Assembly: GCA_021732085.1 (NCBI GenBank)
Contig: JAKFVQ010000008.1
Coordinates: 143,626-207,625, forward strand
Direction: 5' to 3'
DNA: 64,000 nt
Source of the DNA: Candidatus Obscuribacterales bacterium
GTDB lineage: Bacteria; Cyanobacteriota; Vampirovibrionia; Obscuribacterales; Obscuribacteraceae
Shown here: piece after piece, positions 40,498 through 50,185 of the stretch
How positions within the stretch are numbered: the stretch's first letter is position 1
Layout of the letters: every line of letters begins with the position of its first letter
The notes under the pieces: generated by a model
The model's database searches: none
What the model saw: only the letters and a program-made list of their open reading frames with translations
Told to the model about the DNA's origin: nothing
Translations under genes and position numbers: made by a program

Positions 40498-40914
40498 CTA
40501 CTTGCGCTTAGCTGCGCTGGATTTTTTGCTCGCGCTGCTCTTAGCCGGCTTGCGATTAGCCACGTAATGCTCGCACTCTTCAGGAAATTGTTCGAAGAAA
40601 ATTTCCAATACCTTAGAGACTATGTCTTGGATGAATTCATCGCGCGACTTCTCTGGGATATAACAGTTCGCCAGACCAACCTTATCGACAATTCTGAGTA
40701 TGCCCTTTTGATCAAGGCGAAACATCGTAGTCATGACGGTAGTGTATGCGATCGGTCTTTTCTGTCGCAGCAACTCATAAATTTCTCTGACAGTAACGGT
40801 CGGATTGGCCTTCTTCCAAACCAGCTCCATTATTTCGACCTCGAGGTCTCCCATGAACTTCCGGAGACCTTCTTGATTGAAGCGAAACGACGCATTGTCG
40901 TCGTCAAGTCTCAT
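40498..40914 (-). CDS. BlaI/MecI/CopY-family transcriptional repressor
   Basis: A 138-residue regulator with the winged-helix domain of the BlaI/MecI family: FMGDLEVEIMELVWKKANP, TVREIYELL, IAYTTVMTTMFRLDQKGIL and YIPEKSRDEF, followed by the dimerisation helices and a Lys/Ser/Ala-rich tail. The family represses beta-lactamase, copper or other operons and is often released by a BlaR1-type protease. No BlaR1 homologue adjoins it. Its likely operator pair lies about 500 bp downstream at 39968-40016 and could control a divergent or distant target. Confidence 0.88.
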   Translation of the reverse strand: MRLDDDNASFRFNQEGLRKFMGDLEVEIMELVWKKANPTVTVREIYELLRQKRPIAYTTVMTTMFRLDQKGILRIVDKVGLANCYIPEKSRDEFIQDIVSKVLEIFFEQFPEECEHYVANRKPAKSSASKKSSAAKRK

Positions 40915-41088
40915 GGTACACCCTATCGACGAAAGTACTATCTCAAATCACATGCTAGCACGAAGTCTGCTCGATGTGGCAACTTGGCAAATTGCGATTT
41001 TCGCCAAACAGTGTAATTTTGGGCGTTCTTCCGGTACTGGAGCGGCACATTGGTAGTAATATTGAAGAGAACACGAGGTGAGGAATCG

Positions 41089-41664
41089 ATGCGACCTGTA
41101 GTTTTTTTGGACAGAGATGGAACGCTCAATGAAGAGATTGGATATATCCATGATGCATCCATGTTGAATTTGATAGCTGGCGCGGCAGAATCCGTGCAGA
41201 AGCTCAATTCCGCCAATGTGGCTGCCATTCTCGTATCAAATCAGACTGGTGCAGCCCGGGGCTTCTACAAGGAAGACCATATTAAGCTGCTCAATGACAG
41301 ACTTGTTCAATTGCTCGAATCAAAAGGAGCAAAGCTAGACGGTATCTATTATTGCCCTCATTTGGAGACGGGCAAGGTAAGCGAATTCTCCATAAAGTGT
41401 CGCTGCCGCAAGCCAGAACCAGGACTGGTCGAGCAAGCCTATCAAGAGCACAGCGACCTTGATCCGAATAAGGCTTATGTAGTCGGCGACAAAGCTAGCG
41501 ACGTTGCATTGGCAGACAACTGCGGTGCAAAGGGAATCCTAGTGAAGACTGGTTACGGTCAGGCCGTGATGGATGGTCGCTATCAATATAAAGTTGAACC
41601 CGCCTACACCGCACACAATATTACTGATGCAGTCGATTGGATTCTCAAAGATCTCGCGAAATAA
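41089..41664 (+). CDS. gmhB: HAD-family heptose-bisphosphate-phosphatase-like enzyme
   Basis: A 191-residue phosphatase of the histidinol-phosphate/GmhB group. HAD motif I is VVFLDRDGTLNEE, motif II VSNQTGAARGF, motif III lies around CRKPEPGLVEQA, and motif IV is YVVGDKASDVALADNCG. The Cys-rich loop (CPHLETG to KCRCRKPEPG) supplies a zinc site as in GmhB. The family removes a phosphate from D-glycero-D-manno-heptose 1,7-bisphosphate in the lipopolysaccharide or S-layer heptose route, though some members act on other sugars. Start ATG 41089 follows GAGGTGAGG. Confidence 0.85.
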   Translation: MRPVVFLDRDGTLNEEIGYIHDASMLNLIAGAAESVQKLNSANVAAILVSNQTGAARGFYKEDHIKLLNDRLVQLLESKGAKLDGIYYCPHLETGKVSEFSIKCRCRKPEPGLVEQAYQEHSDLDPNKAYVVGDKASDVALADNCGAKGILVKTGYGQAVMDGRYQYKVEPAYTAHNITDAVDWILKDLAK

Positions 41665-41718
41665 TCGCAGCTTGCCAGGATGCATCAGCATCGCGCAGAT
41701 TGAATTAGCGTAAAGAAA

Positions 41719-43038
41719 CTATCGACGCTGACGAGAGCGCAGCAATAAGCTGAGTTCGGTTAGCAAAGACGGCATCTCGAAAGGCTTAGGCATGTAGAGA
41801 TCGGCGCCCGATTCAAGGGCCAATGATTGGTCGGGATTGGATGTAACCATCACAACCCAGCACTGGCTGAACTCCTCTGTCTCCTTGATGGTGCGGCAAA
41901 GTCCCCAGCCATCCATTCGGCGATCCGCCAGGTTTGATTCAAGCAAAATCAAATCCGGATGCAGATCTCGGGCCTTATCGAGCGCATCATTTGCCGACGC
42001 CGTCACCTCCACAGAATACCCTTCCAAAGAAAGAATTTCTTGCAGCAAACATGCCATAGCGCCGTCAGGCTCGACAACCAAAATCGTCGAGCGCGATGAA
42101 TGCTCGCGGTGAACTTTCGGCTTGGTTTCAGTGTCTTCCACCCAAACACAGCCAGCTTCTTGCTTGGCCAAATATCGGTTATCTCGAGATGCCGTCAGTA
42201 CATCGACATAACTTTGATAGCGACGACTGGTACTAGATACAATACCAATAGCAATTGATATGAGCGGAACTCTTCTGCGGATACCACCACGGCCGGTGCT
42301 TATCAAATAGCCTCGTTCACTCACTTCCGGCGGATAGAAGCGGCGGCTCATATCGTTAAATTGACGATCAATCATCTGCGCTACATGCAAGCGCCGCTCA
42401 GGTGAAGTGATGATAAAGAAGTCGTCGGCTTCAATGTGTCCGGCGAAATCATTTTCACCAACGCTGGACATACAAACGGCACCTAGTGCCTTGATGAGCT
42501 GGTCACCGGCAAGGTCACCATAAGTTTCGTTGTACACGCGCAGATTATTCAAATCAATGCTCAGTGCAGCCCAGGGTCTATCCTGAACGAGGACTTGTTC
42601 AAGCATTCGACGAATCATGATAGGACCTGGCATCTGCGTGAGTGGATTGCAGAGCTCTTCCTGACGGCGGCGCAAGTGCGCCAACACACGAATCGCCAAC
42701 TCGCTGCGGTCAATATTTTCGCCGAGAACGTCATCAGCACCATAGCGGAAACTCGAAATACGCTCATTAACATCTTCGGAATTGTGCAACAAAACCAATA
42801 CTGGGCGCGGATGCGTCAGCGTCGCTCGGATCTGCTGGCAATACAGCCTGCCATCGCCCTCTTCCATTTGAGCGGCAAGCAAAATCAAATCAGGATGCAA
42901 GAACGAAAGTAATTCGTTCGCTTCTTCAAAGGATGTGACGGCGTGGACTTTCGACCCCGTCTTATCGAGCAAGGTAGCATATTGCGCCACTGCCTTCGGA
43001 TTATGAATGATCATGATCGTCGGGGTCGGCATCAACAT
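41719..43038 (-). CDS. REC-GGDEF-REC protein with all three domains degenerate
   Basis: A 439-residue protein. The first receiver (1-125) lacks its acidic pair (IIHNP), has Ala where the phospho-Asp belongs (LILLAAQ), and lacks Thr and Lys. The middle domain (about 130-300) is a diguanylate-cyclase fold whose GGDEF reads EADDF (GHIEADDFF), so synthesis of c-di-GMP is unlikely. The last receiver (about 318-435) has Glu in place of the phospho-Asp (LILLESNLADRRMDG) but keeps Thr and the Lys of MPKPFE. The stop of the upstream kinase overlaps its start region (TGATG at 43030-43034), so the two are coupled. A start at 43032 is equally possible. Confidence 0.9.
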   Translation of the reverse strand: MLMPTPTIMIIHNPKAVAQYATLLDKTGSKVHAVTSFEEANELLSFLHPDLILLAAQMEEGDGRLYCQQIRATLTHPRPVLVLLHNSEDVNERISSFRYGADDVLGENIDRSELAIRVLAHLRRRQEELCNPLTQMPGPIMIRRMLEQVLVQDRPWAALSIDLNNLRVYNETYGDLAGDQLIKALGAVCMSSVGENDFAGHIEADDFFIITSPERRLHVAQMIDRQFNDMSRRFYPPEVSERGYLISTGRGGIRRRVPLISIAIGIVSSTSRRYQSYVDVLTASRDNRYLAKQEAGCVWVEDTETKPKVHREHSSRSTILVVEPDGAMACLLQEILSLEGYSVEVTASANDALDKARDLHPDLILLESNLADRRMDGWGLCRTIKETEEFSQCWVVMVTSNPDQSLALESGADLYMPKPFEMPSLLTELSLLLRSRQRR

Positions 43039-44165
43039 ACGGTAAATCCGCGCCCCCGAGCTGCTTGTTGTTCAAGGGTCGCTGCCGGAATTTGAACCGT
43101 GAATGTAGTCGATCCAGGTTCGCTCGTGACGTTTATTTTGCCATCAAGTGCAATGACTAGAGACTTCGTGATGTAGAGCCCGAGCCCCGTTCCTTCAGTT
43201 TGCCGGGTCAGTGGGTTATCCTGCCGGCTGAACTTATTGAAGATCTGAGGTAGATAATCGGAGGAAATACCACCGCCTTGATCGGTCACTGAAAACTCGA
43301 CCATCTCAGGATCCTGGTTGATTGACTTAGCGCATATGGTCACAGTTGTCTCAGCGGGCGAATACTTGATGGCGTTATCGATCAGATTAGTAAGAATCTG
43401 CTCGAGCCGGTCAGCATCAGCCCAAACCTGAGGCAAACCAGGCGGGATTTTTAGTGCAATTTGGTGTCGCTTAGCTTTCTCGGTCAAATTTTGCACGACT
43501 CGCTGTACTGCTTCTTCTAGATTTATAGCGCGAATCGTTAGTTGCATGCGTCGTGATTCGAGGCGCGAAACAGCAAGGAGATCCTCAACAAGGCGGGTCA
43601 GTCGATCTGCTTGATCCTTGATGATGCCGATGTAGCGCCGCTGAGCAGAAGCATCGATTCGATCTCCAGCCCGTAAAATTGTGTCAGCAAATCCTTTGAT
43701 GCTGGTAAGTGGGGTACGCAACTCGTGACTTACAGTGCTGACAAATTCGGTTTGCGCTTGTTGAACGCTCTGCGCTTGTACTATGTAGACCATAGTTACG
43801 AACTGCTTCCCCGTCGAATTATCCAGCGAGAAATGCGAGGCTGGCATGATCAAATCAAGTCCGTTCGAACAAAAGACAACTATATTCTTTGAGTCAGAAT
43901 TTCCGTTTTTGCTATCGGAGCCTGAGATCAATTGCGCAACGGTCATAGTCTGCTGAGCGGCATGGTTCTGATCATTCTCTCCGTGACAACTGAGATCGAG
44001 AAACTCATGCAATTGCCGCCCGACCACATCCTCAGCTTTTTTTGTCAAGAGCTTAGCGAAGGCGGGGTTGCAGCGCACCACCAGCCCGGCCTCGTTAGAA
44101 AGAACGATTCCGTCCGCGCTATGCTCGAAGAGCGTTTCGAATATTTTTCCTGTGTCGGTTGTCAC
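43032..44165 (-). CDS. PAS-domain sensor histidine kinase
   Basis: A 377-residue soluble kinase. A PAS domain (about residues 8-125; ADGIVLSNEAGLVVRCNPAF) is followed by the H-box STVSHELRTPLTSIKG with His147 and an ATPase domain with NLIDNAIKYSP, DQGGGIS and GTGLGLYITKSL. All catalytic elements are intact. No membrane segment is present, so it senses a cytoplasmic cue. It overlaps the degenerate regulator gene downstream, whose receivers cannot take a phosphoryl group in the usual way, so its true partner may be elsewhere. Confidence 0.93.
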   Translation of the reverse strand: MTTDTGKIFETLFEHSADGIVLSNEAGLVVRCNPAFAKLLTKKAEDVVGRQLHEFLDLSCHGENDQNHAAQQTMTVAQLISGSDSKNGNSDSKNIVVFCSNGLDLIMPASHFSLDNSTGKQFVTMVYIVQAQSVQQAQTEFVSTVSHELRTPLTSIKGFADTILRAGDRIDASAQRRYIGIIKDQADRLTRLVEDLLAVSRLESRRMQLTIRAINLEEAVQRVVQNLTEKAKRHQIALKIPPGLPQVWADADRLEQILTNLIDNAIKYSPAETTVTICAKSINQDPEMVEFSVTDQGGGISSDYLPQIFNKFSRQDNPLTRQTEGTGLGLYITKSLVIALDGKINVTSEPGSTTFTVQIPAATLEQQAARGRGFTVC

Positions 44166-44280
44166 AATCGAGTTACCAGAAGGAACACCACCGCAGACAA
44201 GGAAAACGGCATTCCTAAACCTAAGGTAACACTAGGTCTGAAGGCTAATCTCCATTACAACCTATCCTTAAGGATTACAC

Positions 44281-44667
44281 TCAAATAGTCATGGCAAGAA
44301 GCTCGGCGAGGCGCTCCTCTGATGTCAAATATAAATAGCCTATTAAAGCTTCGAAGGAAGTGGAATTTCTGTAGATCAATTGTCCGCCGGATCTTCCACT
44401 TGGCGCCTTGATATTTCGAGCACGCCTGACAATGTCCTGCTCCTCCTCGCTCAGCTTCGGCAAAATCTTCTCAAGAAGCTCGGCCTGTGCCGTGGCCGAT
44501 GACCTTGCCGCTACTCGTTCATGCATTTGCTTGACGTTTATTGAGGACAGGATCTCTCGTTCGCGTTCAAAGAGAGCGAACACAGCGTCGCCCAGATGGG
44601 CAAGCTGACGCGGAGGAATTAGTTTTGCCTCGGAGCTGGGAATGCTTTGTTTGCGGAAGTAAGTCAA
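44281..44667 (-). CDS. mrnC: Mini-ribonuclease III
   Basis: A 128-residue RNase III-type dimeric nuclease without the RNA-binding domain, which matures 23S rRNA ends. Seen: LAHLGDAVFALFEREREIL with the catalytic Asp, MHERVAARSSATAQAELLEK, EEEQDIVRRARN and SFEALIGYLYLTSEERLAEL with the catalytic Glu. The length is typical. It is the last gene of an operon after csaB and a WecG-type transferase, 11 bases after the latter. In cyanobacterial relatives it is also a house-keeping gene. Confidence 0.92.
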   Translation of the reverse strand: MTYFRKQSIPSSEAKLIPPRQLAHLGDAVFALFEREREILSSINVKQMHERVAARSSATAQAELLEKILPKLSEEEQDIVRRARNIKAPSGRSGGQLIYRNSTSFEALIGYLYLTSEERLAELLAMTI

Positions 44668-44678
44668 ACGAGTTGCCG

Positions 44679-45494
44679 TTATTTTTCGCTTCCACTCTTA
44701 TCATCGGACTGCTCTTTGAGCTCATCTGGTCTGCCTGAGCTCGGGCTAAACACAGCTTCGTGCAGAACCTGGAAAAAGAAATTTGGAAGCGCTGACATAA
44801 TGCGCTTGAAACGCCACGGCTCACTTACAAGCCTGTAGAACCATTCGAGGTTTAGTTTGCGCATCACCGCTGGCGCACGTTTAACCTGCCCAGTCCAGAC
44901 ATCAAAACTTCCGCCGACACCGACCTTCACAGCTTGGGTGAATGTGCTTCCCCAGCGGTCGATGAAATACTCTTGCTTGGGAACGCCCAAAGCTACAAGG
45001 ACCAGGTCCGGCTGGTGAGCAGCGATCTCATCGACAACATTCTCTTCGTCTTCAATCGTGAAATAGCCATTGTGGCTTGCAACTATGTTAATGCCTGGAT
45101 AGCGCTGAGGCAGCACTTCCAACAGGAGCTCCATAACCTCAGGCTTTCCGCCAATCAGCGCCACGCGCTTTTCATGCTTGGCAGCACTTGCAAGGGCGGC
45201 TGCAGCAAGTTCGATCCCTGGGACGCGTGAGATCTCTTGTCCATTCATCTTCACCGCCCAAACGACGCCAGCGCCGTCCGGAACAATGAGATGCGCGTGT
45301 CGCACGATGCGATCCAGCTCGGCGTCTTGCTGTGCAGCGACAACCATTTCTGCATTTAGTGTCACGACATGCATACCGCGATGCCGCGCCCAAGCGTCTT
45401 CAATAACGGCAACGGCCTTCGCTTCATCGACGACGTCGACGGGATAGCCAAGCACTTTTTGGCGGGAACGATTCGTAATTGACAATGTTGACAT
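44679..45494 (-). CDS. WecG/TagA/CpsF-family glycosyltransferase
   Basis: A 271-residue GT26 enzyme that transfers a sugar (ManNAc or ManNAcA in known members) to a polyprenyl-linked acceptor during cell-wall or polysaccharide synthesis. Seen: TLNAEMVVAAQQDAELDRIV, LIVPDGAGVVWA, the catalytic-region VALGVPKQEYFI, GVGGSFDVWTGQVKRAP and LEWFYRLVSEPWRFKR. The C-terminal region should bind the membrane. It sits between csaB and mrnC. The ATG at 45494 is preferred to a GTG one codon earlier. Confidence 0.9.
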   Translation of the reverse strand: MSTLSITNRSRQKVLGYPVDVVDEAKAVAVIEDAWARHRGMHVVTLNAEMVVAAQQDAELDRIVRHAHLIVPDGAGVVWAVKMNGQEISRVPGIELAAAALASAAKHEKRVALIGGKPEVMELLLEVLPQRYPGINIVASHNGYFTIEDEENVVDEIAAHQPDLVLVALGVPKQEYFIDRWGSTFTQAVKVGVGGSFDVWTGQVKRAPAVMRKLNLEWFYRLVSEPWRFKRIMSALPNFFFQVLHEAVFSPSSGRPDELKEQSDDKSGSEK

Positions 45495-45562
45495 CACTGG
45501 CGGTGCCTACTCTCTATTTTACTCTCTCCAAGGTAAACAGCAGGCTTGAAAGAAATCTCAGC

Positions 45563-46678
45563 TTAGACCGCTCTTGGCATGTTCAAGATTCTATCGATAT
45601 TCTCGAAGTTCTGGCAAGCCAATTTTTTCGCAGATTCCAGATGTTTCCTTCCCACTTGAGAATGGCTAGCAAGGCTGTTCTTGAATGATTTCAGCCCCTC
45701 AATCCAGTGCTCCGGTTCCGACTCCTTGGTAAGAATTAAACAGCTTTGCTCAAACTCAGCTAAGAGCTGCGTAACCTTCGGATCATAGGCGATACCTGCG
45801 ACAGGAAGCCCAGCCTTCAACGCAAAAATCAGTGCGTGCAATCGCATGGCGACCACATAATCAAACTTGCTGAACAGCGCTGCCCACTGGCTTGGATACT
45901 CCAGCGAGCTAGCATCAAGCAAAATTGACTGCCGTCCGCGATCTCTCCAAAGAGCCTGAAATTTCCTGAGTACAGGCAAATCTTGCTCGGTCTGCAGAGG
46001 CAAAAGAACTATTTGCTGGGACTCATCCAGAATCATGAACAGACCTTCAGCCAGGCTCTTCAAATGGTCATCAGTTAACTGATGACTGGGTCGCAAAGAC
46101 AAACCAACAAGTCCTGATTTTTTTCCCTGCGCCTCTTGGAGCTGCTCGAGAATGGCTTTTGGGGCAGCTTGCGGCTCAAGATTCCAAACAGGATCAGCAG
46201 TGCGCGTCGCCGGAAGCTGCCAAGATTGGAGTATGTTCATGGACGCATCATCCCGGACAGTGATTTGATTGGCCTGGGTGAAAAACTGGCGACAAATATT
46301 CTCAGCAAGCTTGCCGTTGAGCGGTCCGATTCCCTGCGCGTAAATCAAGGACGGCACATTATGCGCTTTCGCCATCAAAATCTGCATGCCGTAAAAGAGA
46401 ATCGAACCGAGCGTTTTTGTATTTTGGAATAAGCCGCCGCCACCGCTTATGAATAGCCTCGCCTGAGTTAGCAGGTTCCAAAATTCACCATAGTTTTTTC
46501 GCTGAATAGAACGCACACCGTAGCGCCTTGCAGTCAATTCAGGATTTGCGGACAGAACGACAATCTCATCGCCAGATACGATTCGCTTAAGCTCAGCAAC
46601 TAATTCTTCAAGAATCGCTTCGTCTCCGAGGTTGTCAAACCCGTAATATCCCGAAATCAATACAAGCTTGCGATCCAT
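45563..46678 (-). CDS. csaB: Polysaccharide pyruvyl transferase CsaB
   Basis: A 371-residue enzyme that adds ketal-linked pyruvate to a secondary cell-wall polysaccharide, the anchor for S-layer-type proteins. Seen: ISGYYGFDNLGDEAILEELV at the start, LFISGGGGLFQNTKTLGSI, LIYAQGIGPL, AMRLHALIFALKAGLPVAGI and AYDPKV. GAGGAACTG precedes the ATG. It heads the csaB-wecG-mrnC operon (next gene 68 bases on), and pyruvylation fits with the sugar transferase that follows. Confidence 0.93.
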   Translation of the reverse strand: MDRKLVLISGYYGFDNLGDEAILEELVAELKRIVSGDEIVVLSANPELTARRYGVRSIQRKNYGEFWNLLTQARLFISGGGGLFQNTKTLGSILFYGMQILMAKAHNVPSLIYAQGIGPLNGKLAENICRQFFTQANQITVRDDASMNILQSWQLPATRTADPVWNLEPQAAPKAILEQLQEAQGKKSGLVGLSLRPSHQLTDDHLKSLAEGLFMILDESQQIVLLPLQTEQDLPVLRKFQALWRDRGRQSILLDASSLEYPSQWAALFSKFDYVVAMRLHALIFALKAGLPVAGIAYDPKVTQLLAEFEQSCLILTKESEPEHWIEGLKSFKNSLASHSQVGRKHLESAKKLACQNFENIDRILNMPRAV

Positions 46679-46765
46679 CAGTTCCTCAGCGGCGGGCTGT
46701 ACAGTTTTTTTGGCGTAATAGTCGTAGAATCTTGGAGCAAAGTTCTGAACTAAGTCGGTCGACCC

Positions 46766-48040
46766 ATGTCATCAAATGCAGGTACGGAAAATATCAAAGA
46801 GAACAACGCATTCTCTGAGCATATCAACTGCGATTCAATCGATGCAGTTAAGTCTCTTTTAGAGAGTTGCAAAACGAATGGATACGGTTTGATTTGTGGC
46901 AGCCCCTACAAGTTGCCGCCGTCTCCACAAAGGCAAACTTTCCGCTTTATGACCATGAATGGAATGAATCGAATTGTTGAGCATTTTCCTTCGGATCAGG
47001 TCATAAGTCTTGAGACGGGCATTCGGCTCAGCGAACTTCAATCGCTTCTCGACAAGAGCAATCAATGGTTCCCAGTTTATTCCTATGACGAGCAGCGATC
47101 GTTGATGGAATTTATCAATAGTGGCGATGCAGGACCGCTTGAGCATGCTTACGGCGAAGCGCGCGATGTCGTTTTGGGAATGAATAGCTTGCTCGGCTCA
47201 GGCGAAGTCATCAAATGTGGTGGCAAGGTTGTTAAAAATGTCACCGGGTATGATTTGCCGAAACTGTTTTGCGGATCGCACGGGACGATGCAAATTCCAG
47301 TGAGCGCGCACCTTCGGCTTTACGCGAAGCCGGAGACATCTATCACACTCATCAAGTATTTGAATAACGCCGAAGAAGCATTTGCAAAATCGATTGAGAT
47401 TCTGCGGACAGGATTGCCGATATCGTGCCTCGAACTGGTAGATGCGAGCATGATGAAACTGGTCTTGGAGAAAGTATCCGCGGCGGCGGTGGCGTTCAAG
47501 AGCGGCTCCCCTGGGGGGCTCTCAGCGGATACGGATGCTGGTGCTGTAGCGGTGTGCATTCAACTCCACGGAATGGAATCCGTTATTAATTCTTTGAAGA
47601 AAGAACTAACAGGGCTATTAAAAGAAACTTTCGATGAACTCACAGTAGAGGCGGAATGTTGTTTTTGGAAAGAGTTGAGCAGACTTGGCCAATCAAAAGA
47701 GTCATTTGTTTTTTCCTGCTGCGCCCCTCGAAAAGTCTTGAAGGTGATTCTGGAAGCAGCAACTGCTGCCCCGGGTAAATTAGGATGGATTGCAAGACCG
47801 TCAAAGTACAAAGCCTTTATCGAATTTGCCGATTTGAATTCCTGTATACAATTTGGCAAACGCTTAGGCGAATTATCCAGCGAATTTACAGATGCAATTA
47901 CAATCGCGCATCCAACAGAGTCCCTTAGCTACAGGGCGGGACAGTTACCAAACGAGGATGCGATCTTGAGGGAACTGAAGAGACGGATCAGGTCGCAATA
48001 CGATCCGGCTTCCATATTGAATCCGCTAGCTGAAGTTTGA
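46766..48040 (+). CDS. glcE: Glycolate oxidase subunit GlcE-like FAD protein
   Basis: A 424-residue FAD-binding (PCMH/VAO-type) protein. The FAD region includes MTMNGMNRIVEHFPSDQV, the Gly-rich turn SGDAGPLEHAYGEARDVVLG, and IKCGGKVVKNVTGYDLPKLF, the strongest GlcE/GlcD signature. GlcE works with GlcD and iron-sulfur GlcF to oxidise glycolate to glyoxylate. Neither partner lies in the window. The C-terminus has RIRSQYDPASILNPL, also typical. It is divergent from csaB, with which it shares an 87-base promoter region. Confidence 0.85.
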   Translation: MSSNAGTENIKENNAFSEHINCDSIDAVKSLLESCKTNGYGLICGSPYKLPPSPQRQTFRFMTMNGMNRIVEHFPSDQVISLETGIRLSELQSLLDKSNQWFPVYSYDEQRSLMEFINSGDAGPLEHAYGEARDVVLGMNSLLGSGEVIKCGGKVVKNVTGYDLPKLFCGSHGTMQIPVSAHLRLYAKPETSITLIKYLNNAEEAFAKSIEILRTGLPISCLELVDASMMKLVLEKVSAAAVAFKSGSPGGLSADTDAGAVAVCIQLHGMESVINSLKKELTGLLKETFDELTVEAECCFWKELSRLGQSKESFVFSCCAPRKVLKVILEAATAAPGKLGWIARPSKYKAFIEFADLNSCIQFGKRLGELSSEFTDAITIAHPTESLSYRAGQLPNEDAILRELKRRIRSQYDPASILNPLAEV

Positions 48041-48332
48041 TGAACCACTTACTGCGCTTGCCTCAACCGAGCAATTCTATTATTTAGCGGCCCAGGCATC
48101 AGCCGGAATTGCAACAATATCAAGCGAATACAGATTTAGCAGGCTTCATAGCGGGTATACAATTATAGACACACAATGATTTTGATTGGAACGGATATCA
48201 GATCATGGTGGCGTCGAGTTTTAGAACTTGCTAGCTCAACGAATTAGTGCTCAGCCAAAAAACCTCAAGGACCACGAAAAGATCGATCGAATTTAGCCGT
48301 ATTTAGCTCCTCGGGACGCGAGTTGGATTACC

Positions 48333-50177
48333 ATGCTTGAAGATTCATTGAGTTATGAGGACATCACAAATCTCCACCTACCCGCGCGCTACAAAATTGA
48401 ACAGCCTTTAGCTAAGGGGGGCATGGGAATTGTGTTGAAGGCTGAAGATAGCTATCTTCAGCGAAGCGTGGCAATCAAACTTATACAGGTCGAAAGATTT
48501 AACGATGGAGAATTCCAAGAAAGATTCCTGCGTGAAGCTCGGATGCTTTCCTCTCTAGACCATCCAAATATCGTTAAGGTGCTCAATCATGGACTGTCGG
48601 AAAGCGGGGTTCCGTATTATGTAATGGAGCTACTTAAGGGAGATACGCTTGCTGCGTTTTTGCTCAAGAATGGCGTTTTATCACTGGGCCAATTCCGCTC
48701 GATTTTCAAACAAATTCTTGCCGGCTTAAGCGAGGCGCATAGGCATAATATCGTTCACAGGGATCTCAATTCGAAAAATATTGTGCTCGTGTCGGATTCA
48801 GAAAAAATTCACGCAAAAATCATTGATTTCGGAATATCCCGCATAGACGAAGATGCTTCTATGACTCGCACACTTACAGTTACGGGTAAGTTGATCGGCA
48901 ATCCTTCCTATATGAGCCCCGAGCAGTGCAAAGGACAAAGAGCAACTTACAGTTCAGACATTTACTCTGTTGGATGTTTGATGTACGAATGCCTATCCGG
49001 ACAGCCGCCATTTCAAGGCATAAGTGCGATGGATCTCATGTACAAACACGTGAACGAAAAAGCTCCAGAAATGGAGCAAATGGTTTTCGACAAGAAAAGA
49101 AAAGCATTGGCCAAACTGATCGATAAATGCATGAAAAAGGATCCGGGCGAACGACCAGTTTCAACTGAAGAACTGGAAACCGAACTAGCGGAAATTTTTC
49201 AATCAATTACCGAGACCAACGAGATCTTCATAAAAAAACCCACAGTTAGCACTGGAAGCAAAATGGCTCCGGCTCTCATTTCGCTGTTTATAGTTTTGTT
49301 GGCAGGCGCTTCAGCATTCTTTTACATGCGCGTCGCTAACGAAAACAAAACTGCAGCTGAAACGCAGACAAAAACGGATGATAATCTCCAGCTGGCAACA
49401 AAGCATTGCAACAAACTCAAGAAAGAGATGGATGAGGCCTTTAGGCCGGATTCGAAGAACCTGCTTCGCAAGCGGTTGGCAAATGAGCTGAAGTATTTAG
49501 CCGCTCTCCAAATGAAAACGGCAATACCGGGCAGGGACGCTGTTCTTGCATCACAAGCAGAAGAGAATCTCGGCCAAGCTCTTCTATTGACCAGCACAAG
49601 AGCAGACTTGGTGGAACTTCCGCTGCGTCGTGCCGAATGCAAACAGATTACTGGAAATTTTGCAGGCGCGAAGAAAGACTTTGATCTGGCAGAAGAAAAC
49701 GCAATTCAACTCAACAGAGGAAAAGTGGGAAGCTGGCTCCAGATAATGTCATTGAGTAGTTTGGCAAGCTATCACGCGAAGAGAAGAGATTTGCAGGCGG
49801 CAAACCAAACAATGGATAAATTGATCGGATTATGGAGCAACAGCAACAACGACATTTATTGGGACAATCCTCTTGAAACATCAATCGGCGCTCGCAACAC
49901 GTCTCTAATTCTGGATCTTGCCACAGCCAAGTTCGACACTGAGCAAGAAAGGATTACCCAGCTGACGATAATCAATAAGGTAAGCAAAGCAATATTAGGG
50001 CACATTGCAAGCGATACTCTCTCGAAAAGGACTCGCGCAATCACGCTCAAGAATGCGAATAATGCACTTTTACTTGCCCGAGACAATATTGTTCCTAGTC
50101 TACCAACAGGAGCAGAATCCGAAAGATTGTCCAAGCAAACGAGTCAGCTAATTTCCGAGTTCAAACCACTAATCTAA
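48333..50177 (+). CDS. Membrane Ser/Thr protein kinase with helical C-terminal domain
   Basis: A 614-residue protein. The kinase domain (about 20-285) has AKGGMGIVLKA, VAIKLI, the catalytic loop IVHRDLNSKN, IIDFGISRI with DFG, and GNPSYMSPEQ. The catalytic-loop Lys (HRDLK) is Asn, an unusual change that may lower but need not abolish activity. A single membrane helix follows (about 310-330, LISLFIVLLAGASAFFYM). The C-terminal 280 residues are all helical and TPR-like, and lie on the far side of the membrane. The closest analogues are PASTA-less Pkn-type kinases. Confidence 0.88.
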   Translation: MLEDSLSYEDITNLHLPARYKIEQPLAKGGMGIVLKAEDSYLQRSVAIKLIQVERFNDGEFQERFLREARMLSSLDHPNIVKVLNHGLSESGVPYYVMELLKGDTLAAFLLKNGVLSLGQFRSIFKQILAGLSEAHRHNIVHRDLNSKNIVLVSDSEKIHAKIIDFGISRIDEDASMTRTLTVTGKLIGNPSYMSPEQCKGQRATYSSDIYSVGCLMYECLSGQPPFQGISAMDLMYKHVNEKAPEMEQMVFDKKRKALAKLIDKCMKKDPGERPVSTEELETELAEIFQSITETNEIFIKKPTVSTGSKMAPALISLFIVLLAGASAFFYMRVANENKTAAETQTKTDDNLQLATKHCNKLKKEMDEAFRPDSKNLLRKRLANELKYLAALQMKTAIPGRDAVLASQAEENLGQALLLTSTRADLVELPLRRAECKQITGNFAGAKKDFDLAEENAIQLNRGKVGSWLQIMSLSSLASYHAKRRDLQAANQTMDKLIGLWSNSNNDIYWDNPLETSIGARNTSLILDLATAKFDTEQERITQLTIINKVSKAILGHIASDTLSKRTRAITLKNANNALLLARDNIVPSLPTGAESERLSKQTSQLISEFKPLI

Positions 50178-50185
50178 TTAGACAT

